From Rhodobacter sp. (GTDB taxonomy: Bacteria; Pseudomonadota; Alphaproteobacteria; Rhodobacterales; Rhodobacteraceae), in assembly GCA_013824055.1 (NCBI GenBank), contig PNNE01000402.1, forward strand, positions 1 to 29,824: a DNA stretch of 29,824 nucleotides. The letters are read 5' to 3'. Of this stretch, positions 1 through 8,188 are shown one piece after another. The first letter of the stretch is position 1; the number at the start of each line of letters is the position of its first letter. Under the pieces are notes generated by a model. It saw nothing but the letters and a program-made list of their open reading frames with translations, was not told where the DNA came from and made no database searches. A program made the translations under genes and the position numbers.

Positions 1-130
1 CGGCGCGTCGGTTGGGTCCGGCGCGCCCCTCGGCGCGAGGCGGCTGCAATCACGGCTGGGGCCGGGCGGATCGGCTGCGCGCGTCGGGCGGACGGCGAAA
101 TCGGCGTCGATCCGCAGGGCTGACCTTGCC

Positions 131-147
131 GCGGATCTTTAATCCGC
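131..147 (-). terminator. Hairpin overlapping the stop codon of the Crp/Fnr gene
   Basis: Six-base arms GCGGAT (131-136) and ATCCGC (142-147) enclose a 5-base loop that contains the TAA stop of the minus-strand regulator gene. No T-run follows on the minus strand, so this is at best a weak terminator or an mRNA 3'-end structure. An 11-base direct repeat, ATCCGCAGGGC, occurs at 110-120 and again at 142-152. I see no other feature in bases 1-130. Confidence 0.3.
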
Positions 148-885
148 AGGGCCTTCGCACAGGTCGGTAAGTGCCGCCACGTCGCAAAGCAGCGCATCGC
201 CGTCACGGCGGATTGCACCGACCGAGATGAGCGTCTGGAAGGCTTGGCTGATCTTTGGCCGTGAGGCGCCCAGGATCGCCGAGACTTCGGCCTGGCTGAC
301 GCTCAGGGTCAGCCGGCGCAGGTTGCCCTGGCCGGTGTCGGGCATATGGGCCAGGGTATGCAGCAGGAACCGGACCAGCCGGGTCTGCAGGTCGTAAAGC
401 GCAATCGATTCCATCTGGAAATTCGTCTCGCGCAGATTGCTGCAAAGGTGGCGGGCCATTGCCATGCCGATGTCGGGACGGCGTTGCGCCACCGCCTCGA
501 ACCGGGCGCGGTGCAGGACGAGGCAGCTGGTCGCCTCGGCTGCCGTCGCATCGGCCGAGCGCGGCTCGCCGTCGATGAGGGCCATCTCGCCCAGGATGTC
601 CAGGGGACCAAGGGTGCGCAGCACGATCTCGCGTCCCCGGGCGCTGGACAGGGTCAGCCGGACGCGGCCGGAAAGGATGGCGAACATCTGGTCTCCGGCG
701 TCGCCGCGGGCGAAGACCAGCTGCCCCGGCCCCCACTGCTGTTCGCGCATCCCCTGGGCCAGTTCGGCCAGGCTTTCCGCCGACAGTGCCGAGAAGATCG
801 GAAAGGACTGCAGACGGGACGGCGGGGCCCGCTGCGGTCCGCCATGTCCCGCGCCCTTGAAGAGCGGTCTGTCGCCAGTGGCCAT
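139..885 (-). CDS. Crp/Fnr-family transcriptional regulator
   Basis: A 248-aa cytoplasmic DNA-binding regulator. Residues about 28-145 form a cyclic-nucleotide-binding beta-roll, including a phosphate-binding-cassette-like stretch GEMALIDGEPRSA near residue 98. A long dimer helix follows, then a C-terminal winged helix (about 190-240) with recognition-helix region GASRPKISQAFQTL. The N-terminal cysteine cluster of FNR oxygen sensors is absent, so an Fe-S sensor is unlikely. A nucleotide or other small effector is possible because the cassette is kept. The gene diverges from the small DUF1127-like gene at 1037. The shared upstream region holds a 16-bp palindrome that could be its own operator. 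The first 25 residues are Gly/Pro-rich and may be partly untranslated if a later start is used. Regulon unknown. Confidence 0.85.
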   Translation of the reverse strand: MATGDRPLFKGAGHGGPQRAPPSRLQSFPIFSALSAESLAELAQGMREQQWGPGQLVFARGDAGDQMFAILSGRVRLTLSSARGREIVLRTLGPLDILGEMALIDGEPRSADATAAEATSCLVLHRARFEAVAQRRPDIGMAMARHLCSNLRETNFQMESIALYDLQTRLVRFLLHTLAHMPDTGQGNLRRLTLSVSQAEVSAILGASRPKISQAFQTLISVGAIRRDGDALLCDVAALTDLCEGPAD

Positions 886-946
886 CGCCGTCTCCCCATC
901 CCCGCCGGAATGGTAGGGCGGTCACTGTTTCCGGGCAACTGCCAAG

Positions 947-962
947 TGTTCCCCAGGGAACA
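947..962. promoter_or_regulatory. Perfect palindrome between divergent genes, candidate Crp/Fnr-type operator
   Basis: TGTTCCC-CA-GGGAACA: 7-bp perfect arms around a 2-bp centre, between the Crp/Fnr gene (start 885, minus) and the gene at 1037 (plus). A degenerate partial copy (TGTTTCCGGGCAA) sits about 20 bp upstream near 926-938. Size and symmetry suit a dimeric regulator, though the bases differ from classic FNR (TTGAT-N4-ATCAA) or CRP sites. Assignment to the neighbouring regulator is inference from position. Confidence 0.4.
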
Positions 963-1036
963 GACTGTCCATCGGTTCGGTGGCAGTCTTTGGTCATACG
1001 GCGCGGCAAGGCGGCGAGCCCGAGGAGGAAACGACC

Positions 1037-1468
1037 ATGATCATGTCCCATAGTTCCATCGCGCAGATCTTCACCAACCGGCTTGGGCCGGCGGAGTTCC
1101 ACGACGAGGAAAGCTCGGTCGAGCGCGGTCGGCGCGCCGAGATGGAGGCGTTCTCGCTGGTCCGGCTGACCGGCCGGTTGCTGCGGTGGCGGCGTGGCGC
1201 GGCGGCGATCGACCCTCAGGTCGAGTTGCAGGTTGCCATCAAGCGCCTGACCGAGCTTTCCCCGCACCTGTTGATCGACGTCGGCATCGACCCTGCGACC
1301 GGTCAAATCGCCGAGGATGGCGTGGTCCTGGTCGCGGCACGCCCGATCCGCAGCGTCGAGCTGGTGCCGGAGGCGGTGGCCATGCCCACTCCGGTGGCCC
1401 TGGCCAGCCGTCCGTCACGTCTGCGCTTGCAGATCAAGGTGCTGCCAGAGGCCGTCCCGGCGCATTGA
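1037..1468 (+). CDS. Small protein with DUF1127-like segment
   Basis: A 143-aa protein. The start at 1037 follows a strong ribosome-binding site (GAGGAGGAA, 1022-1030). Residues 63-84 (containing AIKRLTELSPHLLIDVGI) resemble the short DUF1127 motif, in which an Arg-rich helix precedes 'L..L....L.DIGL'; here the consensus is loosened. Residues 40-55 are rich in Arg and Leu. There is no signal peptide, Cys cluster or obvious enzyme motif. DUF1127 proteins in alphaproteobacteria are linked to small-RNA and phosphate/carbon physiology, but that role cannot be carried over confidently. It stands alone, divergent from the Crp/Fnr gene and convergent with the RND operon (6-bp gap). Confidence 0.6.
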   Translation: MIMSHSSIAQIFTNRLGPAEFHDEESSVERGRRAEMEAFSLVRLTGRLLRWRRGAAAIDPQVELQVAIKRLTELSPHLLIDVGIDPATGQIAEDGVVLVAARPIRSVELVPEAVAMPTPVALASRPSRLRLQIKVLPEAVPAH

Positions 1469-1474
1469 CGCGGA

Positions 1475-4400
1475 TCAGCTGCGGGTGGTCAGACGCGAGG
1501 CCGTGTCCAGCTCGCGCTCCAGCATCGCGGTTTCGGCCGAACGCGGCCGGGCCAGACCGGCGAGAAGCAGGTAGGCCACGGGGGTGATGTAAAGCGTTGC
1601 CACGGTGGCAAGGCCAAGGCCGCCGACGATGACCCAGCCCAGAACCTCGCGCGCCTCGGCCCCGGCGCCCGTCGCCAGCACCAGGGGCACGCCGCCAAGG
1701 ACCGTGGCGATCATCGTCATCATCACCGGCCGCAAGCGCATGATCGAGGCTTGCTCGATGGCGTGCCGGACCGTGTGGCCGCGTTCGCGCAGCTGATCGG
1801 CGAATTCCACGATCAGGATGCCGTTCTTGGCCATGATCCCCACCAGCAGCACCAGGCCGATCTGCGAGTAGACGTTCACGCTGCCCCCGGTCAGAAGAAG
1901 CGCGAAGACCGCACAGGCCAGGCCCAGGGGCACGGTCGCCATGACGATCAGGGCAGAGACAAAGCTTTCGAACTGGGCGGCCAGCACCAGGAAGACCACG
2001 GCAAGCGCGATGGCGAAGGTCACCAGAAGTCCCGACGAGGTTTCGTCCAGGGTCGCGGCCTCGGCCATCGGGACCAGGCGCATGGTGTCGGACAAGAGGT
2101 CGTCGGACAGGGCCTGCACCTGGGCCAGTGCTGCGCCCAGCGGAAAGTCGGGGGTCAGCGAGGCGCTGATCGGGACCGACCGGCTTTGCGATTCGCGCCC
2201 CAGTTCCGGCGCGACCGGGCGTTCGGTCAGCGTCGCGAAGGACGACAGCGGCACCAGTTGCCCGCTGTCCGAGGGCACCAGGACCCGCTCCAGGTCGCCG
2301 GGATCGTCGACCGGGGTTTCGGTGGAGACTAGGCGGATGTCGTAGCTTTCGTCCTGCAGGAAGATCGTGCCCACGGTGCGACCGTCCAGCACCGCTTGCA
2401 GCGCCTCGCCCAGGCCTTCGACGCGGACGCCCAGATCCTCGGCCCGGGCGCGGTCGATCTCGACGTAGAGCTGCGGCTGGGTGGTGTCGTAGCCCAGGCG
2501 CACCTGGCCGAAGCGGGGATCTGCTTCCAGCTTCTCGACCAGGCTGCGCGCGACCTGGGCCAGGTCGCCGTAATCGTCGCCCAGAAGCGCGAAGGACAGG
2601 CCCTGACCGGCACCGCGGATGCCCAGCGAGTTCGGCTGGATCGCGAAGGCGCGGATGCCGACGATGCCACGCAGGCCCGCGGTCAGCTCGTCGCTGATCT
2701 CTTGCTGGGTGCGGTCGCGGTCTGCCCAGTCGGCCAGGGTCAACACCATGAAGCCGCGACTGCCGCCCCCGGTGCCGGCGATGGCGAAGACGTTGGCCAC
2801 CTCGCCCGAGGCGCGCAGCGGTTCGACCAGCGCCTCGATCTCGCGCATCTTGCCGTCGGTGTAGTCCAGTGCCACGCCCTGCGGGGCCGAGATCGACAGC
2901 AGGATCACCGAGCGGTCCTCGGTCGGGGTCAGCTCCTGGCGCAGGGTGGAGAAGGTCGCAAAGCCCAGGGCGCCAAACAGCAGGGCCGCGGCGACTGCGA
3001 CCAGGGGCGCGTTCAGGCAGCGGCGCAGCGTCCAGGCATAGGCGCCCGCCAGCACCTCTCCGACCCGGTCCAGCCAGCCGCGTCTTTCCGCATGCGGCCG
3101 CAAGAGCCGCGCGGCCAGCACCGGACACAGCGTCAGCGCAGTGACCGAGGACAGCAGGACGGCGATGGCCAGCGTGAAGCCGAATTCCCGGAACAGCCCG
3201 CCGGTCTGGCCGGGCAGGAACGACAGCGGGATGAACACGGCGGCAAGAGTCGCGGTCGTGGCAACCACCGCGAAGAACACCTGTTCGGCGCCAAGGACGG
3301 CGGCGGCGCGGGCGCCCATGCCTTCGGACCGGCGGCGGACGATGTTTTCCAGGACCACGATGGCGTCATCGACCACGATGCCGGTGGCCAGGACCAGGGC
3401 AAGCAGCGTCATGATGTTGATGGAAAACCCGGCCAGCCAGATCGCGGCCAGCGTGCCGATCATCGCCACCGGGATCGCCACGACCGGGATCAGCGTGGCC
3501 CGCGCGTCGCGCAGGAAAAGGTAGATCACCGCCGTCACGATCAGGACCGACAGGACCAGCGCCAGCTCGACCTCGTGGATCGCGCCCTGAATGAAGTCGG
3601 CGCTGTCCGAGGTGACGTACATCTGCACGTCCTCGGGCAAGAGCGGCTGCAGGTCGGCCACCACCTCGCGCACGGCGGCCGATATGGCCAGCGCATTGCC
3701 GTTGGCCTGCCGGATGATGCCAAGGCCGATGCCGGTATCGCCATTGGCGCGCAGGACCGAGGCACCGGGTTCGGGACCGAGCGTCACCTGTGCCACGTCG
3801 CCCAGCCTGACATCGCCGGCGATGGTCAAGTCCTCGATCTCGTCGGCGGTGGCGATGGCCGCCGTGGTGCGGACCTGCAGCGTCTGCCGGTCGGAGCTGA
3901 GCGTCCCGGCAGGCGCGTCCTGTGCGACATTGGCCAGCACGGCGCGCAGGTCGGCCACGGTCAGCCCGCGCGCGGCAAGCTGCATCAGGTCGATGTCCAC
4001 CCGGAAGGACAGTTCGCGGTCGCCGAAGATCTGCAGGTCGGCGACGCCGGGGGCGGCCAGCAGGCGGGCCTCGGCCAGGTCGCTGACCAGCGCGGTCAGC
4101 TCGTCGGCGGTGCGCTGGGACGAGGTGACGGCGATGCGCAGGATGGCGTCGGAATCGGCGTCGGACTTCACCACGCGGGGCGCTCCGGCGCCGTCGGGCA
4201 GCGAGCCGGACAGTCGCGCCACCGCGTCGCGCAGGTCGGCGGCCGCGATGTCCAGGTCGACGCCGTCCTGGAATTCGACCGTTACCCTGCTTGAGCCGAA
4301 GCGCGAGGAGGAAGAGATCGTCTCGACCCCGGGGATCCGGCTGGCAGCGCCTTCGACCACCGCCGTCACCTCGCGGTCGACGGTTTCGGGGGCAGCACCC

Positions 4401-4567
4401 GAAAAGTCGGTCGAGATCGAGACGACCGGCCGTTCGACCGCCGGAAGCTCGCGCACGTCGACGCCAAGCAGCGCGGCCAGGCCCGCGATCACGACAAGCG
4501 CGTTCAGCACGAAGGCCAGCACGGGGCGGCGGACGAAAAGCGCGACGCGGTGAGAGGCGGGCGTCAT
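1475..4567 (-). CDS. RND-family efflux pump, inner-membrane permease (HAE1/AcrB type)
   Basis: A 1030-aa proton-driven tripartite efflux transporter subunit in the inner membrane. The family architecture is visible: TM1 at residues about 12-35, a large periplasmic porter domain, a TM2-6 cluster from about 335, TM7 around 530, a second periplasmic domain and the terminal TM cluster. The TM4 proton-relay pair is intact in GIVVDDAIVVLENI (two adjacent Asp), and the TM10 Lys partner appears in MAKNGILIVEF. Full family length and no frameshift. It starts 3 bp after the adaptor gene stop (4571), so the two are co-transcribed. No TolC-like channel is encoded nearby, so it probably uses one encoded elsewhere. 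The substrate (drug, solvent, lipid or metabolite) cannot be read from sequence. The Asp pair argues for the HAE rather than the heavy-metal branch. Confidence 0.93.
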   Translation of the reverse strand: MTPASHRVALFVRRPVLAFVLNALVVIAGLAALLGVDVRELPAVERPVVSISTDFSGAAPETVDREVTAVVEGAASRIPGVETISSSSRFGSSRVTVEFQDGVDLDIAAADLRDAVARLSGSLPDGAGAPRVVKSDADSDAILRIAVTSSQRTADELTALVSDLAEARLLAAPGVADLQIFGDRELSFRVDIDLMQLAARGLTVADLRAVLANVAQDAPAGTLSSDRQTLQVRTTAAIATADEIEDLTIAGDVRLGDVAQVTLGPEPGASVLRANGDTGIGLGIIRQANGNALAISAAVREVVADLQPLLPEDVQMYVTSDSADFIQGAIHEVELALVLSVLIVTAVIYLFLRDARATLIPVVAIPVAMIGTLAAIWLAGFSINIMTLLALVLATGIVVDDAIVVLENIVRRRSEGMGARAAAVLGAEQVFFAVVATTATLAAVFIPLSFLPGQTGGLFREFGFTLAIAVLLSSVTALTLCPVLAARLLRPHAERRGWLDRVGEVLAGAYAWTLRRCLNAPLVAVAAALLFGALGFATFSTLRQELTPTEDRSVILLSISAPQGVALDYTDGKMREIEALVEPLRASGEVANVFAIAGTGGGSRGFMVLTLADWADRDRTQQEISDELTAGLRGIVGIRAFAIQPNSLGIRGAGQGLSFALLGDDYGDLAQVARSLVEKLEADPRFGQVRLGYDTTQPQLYVEIDRARAEDLGVRVEGLGEALQAVLDGRTVGTIFLQDESYDIRLVSTETPVDDPGDLERVLVPSDSGQLVPLSSFATLTERPVAPELGRESQSRSVPISASLTPDFPLGAALAQVQALSDDLLSDTMRLVPMAEAATLDETSSGLLVTFAIALAVVFLVLAAQFESFVSALIVMATVPLGLACAVFALLLTGGSVNVYSQIGLVLLVGIMAKNGILIVEFADQLRERGHTVRHAIEQASIMRLRPVMMTMIATVLGGVPLVLATGAGAEAREVLGWVIVGGLGLATVATLYITPVAYLLLAGLARPRSAETAMLERELDTASRLTTRS

Positions 4568-4570
4568 CGG

Positions 4571-5707
4571 TCAGCTCCGCGGCGGGGTGACGGCGACGGC
4601 CGACCCCGGTCGCAAGAGGTTGACGCCTTCGGTCACCACCAGGTCGTCGGGCGCGAAATCGCCTTCGACCAACACGAAGTCCGCGTTGCGCTGCACGATG
4701 TTCACGGGCAGCCGCGTTGCCTTGGCCTCGCGCACGAGCCAGACATAGGCCCCGTCCGAGCCCCACTGGATCGACAGCGGGTCGACGGCGGGATAGCGGG
4801 CTCCGGTGAAGGCAAGGTCGATGCGGAAGGCCATGCCCGCGCGCAGCCGGTCGCCGGGATTGGCGATGGCGGCCTTGACGCGCAGAGTGCGGCTGGCTTC
4901 GTCGACCCGGTTGTCGACCGCGACGATCCTGCCTTCGACCGGACTGTCGGGAAGCGAGATCGCCGTGGCGCTGACCCTGTCGTCCAGATGGATCAGCGGG
5001 GCCAGACGTTCGGGCACGCGGAAATCAAGGATCAGGGTGGACCGGTCCTCGATCCGGGTGATGATCGTGGCAGAGGTGACAAGGGCACCAGGCTGCGGCT
5101 GGATCAGGCCCACGACGCCGGGGATCGGCGCGAGCAGCTGGTGGTCGGCCAAGGTGCGCTCGGCGATCTGCAGGTCCAGTTCGGCGGTGCGCAGGGCCAG
5201 TTCGGCCTCCTGGCGCTGCAGCGAGGTGGCGGTGCCGGATTGGGCCAGCTGGACCAGCCGACCGACCGTGCGTTGGGCGTCTTCCAGCACCAGGCGGGCG
5301 CGGTCCACCGTCAGTTGCGCGCCTGCGGCGTCAAGCCGGGCGATGACGGTCCCGGCCTCGACCCGGTCGCCGGGAGCGACGGGAATCTCGCTGATGCGGC
5401 CGGTGACGCCGAAGGCCAGATCGGCGGCTTGCGCGCCCTGGCCAGAGCCGATGACCGACAGCACGTCCTGCAGGGGCCTGGTCTCGACCGGAAGGGCCAG
5501 CACCGGCACGTCGCCCGCCCCGCGCGCGCCCTGGCCGGGGCGGCCGCTGTCCGGCTCTTGCACCTGGACCAGCCCGGCCGTCGTCAGCGGGCCAAGCAGC
5601 CCGATCCGGTCCAGCCAGGGATGGGTGCCAGGGACAAAGCGGGCGGACACCGGAACGGCAACCGCAGCAAGCAGTGCGACGACGACAAGCTGGGCGCCGA
5701 GCTTCAT
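4571..5707 (-). CDS. RND efflux periplasmic adaptor (membrane fusion protein)
   Basis: A 378-aa HlyD/AcrA-type adaptor bridging the inner-membrane pump to an outer-membrane channel. An N-terminal hydrophobic segment (residues 4-20) serves as signal or anchor. Then come the lipoyl half-motif (GRISEIPVAPGDRVEAGTVI region, about 122-142), an alpha-helical hairpin (about 150-205) rich in Ala/Leu/Gln, the second lipoyl half with a GVVGLIQPQPGALV segment, a beta-barrel, and a membrane-proximal domain ending in GVNLLRPGSAV. The start is supported by AGGAAAGG upstream on the minus strand. First gene of a two-gene unit with the pump. The approximately 220-bp region upstream (5708-5931) must hold its promoter, but I could not pick out a convincing -35/-10 pair there. 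No local regulator gene adjoins it. Confidence 0.9.
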   Translation of the reverse strand: MKLGAQLVVVALLAAVAVPVSARFVPGTHPWLDRIGLLGPLTTAGLVQVQEPDSGRPGQGARGAGDVPVLALPVETRPLQDVLSVIGSGQGAQAADLAFGVTGRISEIPVAPGDRVEAGTVIARLDAAGAQLTVDRARLVLEDAQRTVGRLVQLAQSGTATSLQRQEAELALRTAELDLQIAERTLADHQLLAPIPGVVGLIQPQPGALVTSATIITRIEDRSTLILDFRVPERLAPLIHLDDRVSATAISLPDSPVEGRIVAVDNRVDEASRTLRVKAAIANPGDRLRAGMAFRIDLAFTGARYPAVDPLSIQWGSDGAYVWLVREAKATRLPVNIVQRNADFVLVEGDFAPDDLVVTEGVNLLRPGSAVAVTPPRS

Positions 5708-5931
5708 CGAAAGGCCTTTCCTGATCGGCTGCCGCCCCTGCGGCCAGGACCGGACACCCTTGGTTTCTGCACTCCGGACCAGGGTCCTGCAACGGACTTA
5801 AGCCGGCGGGGGGCAAGGCAAGACCATTTTCGGTTCATCCGCCGCACAATCGAGGTGCGGGGCCGGTTCCGCAAGTCACCTTCGGTTGAGCTTTGTCCTG
5901 TCCGCTTCTTGCGCGCCAGGTGGGGCGACCC

Positions 5932-6864
5932 TCAGATGCTGCCGATGATGAAGTCGGGGGTCATGCCCGAGGCGGCGATGAAGGGTCGGACGTCCAGCCC
6001 GGCGAAGAGGCCGTGGTCGGTGACAAGCACGCTGCGGCAGCCCGCCGCCGCCCCGCCAAGAACATCGGTGTGCAGCGTGTCGCCGACCATCGCCAGCCGT
6101 GCGGCGGCCAGCCCGGTGCGGGCGATGCCTTCGGCGAAGGCCTCGGGGAAGGGTTTGCCGAACCAGTGGGTCCTGACCTGCACCTCGTCCAGCAGGTCGT
6201 GGCCGAAGAGCCCCGGCTCCAGCGTCAGCCCGCCTTCGCGGGGGGCCACGAGGTCGGGGTTGGCGATGACCAGCGGGCGCGGGCGTTGCTTCAGGGCCGC
6301 GGCCAGTGCCCCTTGCAGGGCCGGGGTCCAGCGGGCGGTGGACAGGAACAGGACGCCATCGGCGTTCAGCAGGGCTGCGGGGTCGGCCACCGCGTCCACC
6401 AGCCGCGCGGGACTGTCGGCGAAGCTGTCGCCCTCTGCCGCGATGGCGGCCCAGGTGGCGCCGGGGGCGATCGTCTCCAGCCGGGCGAGGGCGACATCGC
6501 GCGAGGCGACGACCTCGTCTGCGGTGAAGTCAAAGCCAAGCCGGTGATACTTGGCCAGAAGCTGCGCCCGGGTGTAGCTGGCGGCGTTGGTCAGGACCGC
6601 CAGCCGCTTGCCCCGCGCGCGCAAGGACCGCAGACGTTGCACAGCACCGGGGATTGCGGTGTCGCCGACGTTCAGCACGCCGAAGGCATCCAGCAGGAAA
6701 CCGTCGACGTGATCGGCCACCTCTTCCAGCGAGGGCAGCTGCAACGACTGCGCCGGAAAGCGCGCATCGGGCAGGCGCGGGCGGATCGCCTCGTAGCGGG
6801 CAAAGGCCGAGCGCGCGTCCGAAAGCAGGTCGCCCGCGCCGGCGTCGAGAGAGACGTCAGACAC
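5932..6864 (-). CDS. HAD-superfamily class IIA protein, phosphatase-like, with altered motif I
   Basis: A 310-aa protein of the NagD/AraL-like class IIA HAD group, closest in appearance to the TIGR01459 subgroup. Visible motifs: motif I LLDAFGVL (nucleophile D59), motif II LTNAAS, a motif III lysine in GKPFPEAF, and motif IV MVGDTLHTD. The usual second motif I Asp (general acid/base) is Phe61. Such substitution (DxW/DxF) seems to recur in this subgroup, so the protein may be a slow or specialised phosphatase. The start overlaps the SDR gene end by 8 bp. It is the last gene of the minus-strand sugar operon. By analogy with B. subtilis AraL, beside AraM, it could dephosphorylate a phosphosugar or a toxic side product; that is inference. 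Confidence 0.75.
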   Translation of the reverse strand: MSDVSLDAGAGDLLSDARSAFARYEAIRPRLPDARFPAQSLQLPSLEEVADHVDGFLLDAFGVLNVGDTAIPGAVQRLRSLRARGKRLAVLTNAASYTRAQLLAKYHRLGFDFTADEVVASRDVALARLETIAPGATWAAIAAEGDSFADSPARLVDAVADPAALLNADGVLFLSTARWTPALQGALAAALKQRPRPLVIANPDLVAPREGGLTLEPGLFGHDLLDEVQVRTHWFGKPFPEAFAEGIARTGLAAARLAMVGDTLHTDVLGGAAAGCRSVLVTDHGLFAGLDVRPFIAASGMTPDFIIGSI

Positions 6865-7624
6865 TGGTGAACCCGCCTTCGACCATCAAAAGCGCGCCGT
6901 TGACCATGCCGGAGGCGTCCGAGGCAAGGTAAAGCGCGGCATCGGCAACCTCGACCGGTTCGGCAAAGCGGCGGGCGGGGGTGGCGTTGCGGAACGGGTC
7001 GCCCTTTTCCGGCTTGCCCCAGACCTCGATCCCCATCGGGGTCATCACCACCGTCGGGCAGATCGCGTTGACCTGCACATTGTGCCGCGCCCATTCGGCG
7101 CAGAGCGATTTCGTCAGCGCGTTGAGGCCCCCCTTCGACGCGGCATAGGCCGCATGGTCATCCAGCGCGATCACCCCGGTCTGGCTGGAGATGTTGATCA
7201 CCTTCCCCCATCGTTGCGCGATCATCGCCGGGGCCAGCGTCCGCGCGGTCAGGAAGGGCGCGCGAAGGTTGACGGCCATCATCCGGTCCCAGTCCTCGGT
7301 CGAAAAGTCGACCGCCGGGGCGACATTGGCGATCCCGGCCGAGTTCACCAGGATGTCGATCGTCCCCCAGTCCTTGAGGGCCGTTTCGCAGGCGTCGACG
7401 GGTTCGGTCGGGCTGGCCATCTCGGCCACCAGGGTCAGGCAGCGGCGGCCCTGGGCGCGGACGGCCGCAGCCGTGGCGGCAAGGTCGGCCGCGTCGCGAC
7501 CCAGGGCGACAATGTCGGCCCCGGCTTCGGCGAAGACGCGCGCGATCTCGGCCCCGATCCCCTTCGAGGCGCCGGTGATCAGCGCCTTGCGGCCGGTCAG
7601 CGAAAAGCGGTCCTGCCAGGACAT
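6857..7624 (-). CDS. SDR-family NAD(P)-dependent oxidoreductase
   Basis: A 255-aa classical short-chain dehydrogenase. The Rossmann cofactor motif TGASKGIG is at residues 18-25, an NSAG motif near 89-92, the catalytic Ser in INISSQTG, and the YAASK catalytic Tyr/Lys pair near 160-164. Length is typical. Residue 42 onward reads ALGRD rather than a clear Asp at the end of beta2, so an NADPH preference is possible but not certain. It starts 3 bp after the SIS gene stop and overlaps the HAD gene, so it is part of a tight operon. Probable role: oxidation of an imported polyol to a ketose, or reduction of a keto intermediate. The substrate is not identifiable from sequence. Confidence 0.88.
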   Translation of the reverse strand: MSWQDRFSLTGRKALITGASKGIGAEIARVFAEAGADIVALGRDAADLAATAAAVRAQGRRCLTLVAEMASPTEPVDACETALKDWGTIDILVNSAGIANVAPAVDFSTEDWDRMMAVNLRAPFLTARTLAPAMIAQRWGKVINISSQTGVIALDDHAAYAASKGGLNALTKSLCAEWARHNVQVNAICPTVVMTPMGIEVWGKPEKGDPFRNATPARRFAEPVEVADAALYLASDASGMVNGALLMVEGGFTSV

Positions 7625-7627
7625 CGG

Positions 7628-8188
7628 TCACTCCAGATTGGTATGGCGCGCGCGCATCGCCTGCGGGTCCACGCCCAACCGGTCGCGCAGGGCCAGGACC
7701 AGCAATTCGAACGCAAGATACTGCGCGCCTTCGAACAATGACCCCATCGGCAGGACCGAGGTGGCTTGGCCGCCCTGGTCGTTGGCCATCGTCTGGGCGG
7801 GGATCAGAAAGACCCGGTCGGCGGCGCGCGGGGCGCTGCCCTGGGCCTGGGCGGTGACGCAGGCGATGCGGGCGCCCGCCGCGCGCGCCACGCCGATCAG
7901 GCCGTCCACGGTGGAGAACCCTCCCGGTCCCGCGCTGACGACCAGCAGGTCTCCGGGGCCGACGGGCGGGCAGGACATGTCGCCCACCACATGCGCGTCC
8001 AGCCCCAGGTGGTAAAGCCGCATGGCCAGCGCCCGCATCATCAGCCCCTCGCGCCCGACGCCGTGGCAGACAATGCGTTGGGCCTGCGCCAGTTCGGAGA
8101 CCATCCCCTCCAGCGCGGCGGGGTCGATGGTGGCGACGGCATCGCGGATTTCCGCCGCGGCGCGGGTGGCAAGGTCGCAAAGCGTCAT
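7628..8188 (-). CDS. SIS-domain phosphosugar isomerase, 6-phospho-3-hexuloisomerase-like
   Basis: A 186-aa single SIS (sugar isomerase) domain protein. The alternating beta/alpha layout with GVGREGLMMRALAMRLYHLG, DMSCPPVGPGDLLVVSAGPG and a C-terminal RARHTNLE tail resembles HxlB-type 6-phospho-3-hexuloisomerases, whose usual length (about 180-190 aa) it matches. No HxlA (hexulose-phosphate synthase) gene is seen in the window, so the ribulose-monophosphate formaldehyde pathway is not implied. In this operon it more likely isomerises a ketose or aldose phosphate made by the FGGY kinase. ATGA overlap with the upstream AraM-like gene indicates translational coupling. Confidence 0.78.
   Translation of the reverse strand: MTLCDLATRAAAEIRDAVATIDPAALEGMVSELAQAQRIVCHGVGREGLMMRALAMRLYHLGLDAHVVGDMSCPPVGPGDLLVVSAGPGGFSTVDGLIGVARAAGARIACVTAQAQGSAPRAADRVFLIPAQTMANDQGGQATSVLPMGSLFEGAQYLAFELLVLALRDRLGVDPQAMRARHTNLE

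Noticed and set aside
2396..4294. Long open frame (632 codons) on the plus strand opposite the RND pump
   Set aside because: Low-complexity Gly/Gln/Asp/His-rich translation with no recognisable motif; the opposite strand encodes a complete RND permease.
5708..5931. A gene or clear promoter between the HAD gene and the efflux adaptor gene
   Set aside because: No frame with a ribosome-binding site or domain, and no convincing -35/-10 pair; only the adaptor's Shine-Dalgarno site is clear.
7628..8188. Ribulose monophosphate formaldehyde pathway inferred from the HxlB-like SIS protein
   Set aside because: No hexulose-phosphate synthase (HxlA) in the window, and the neighbours are a sugar transporter and kinase.
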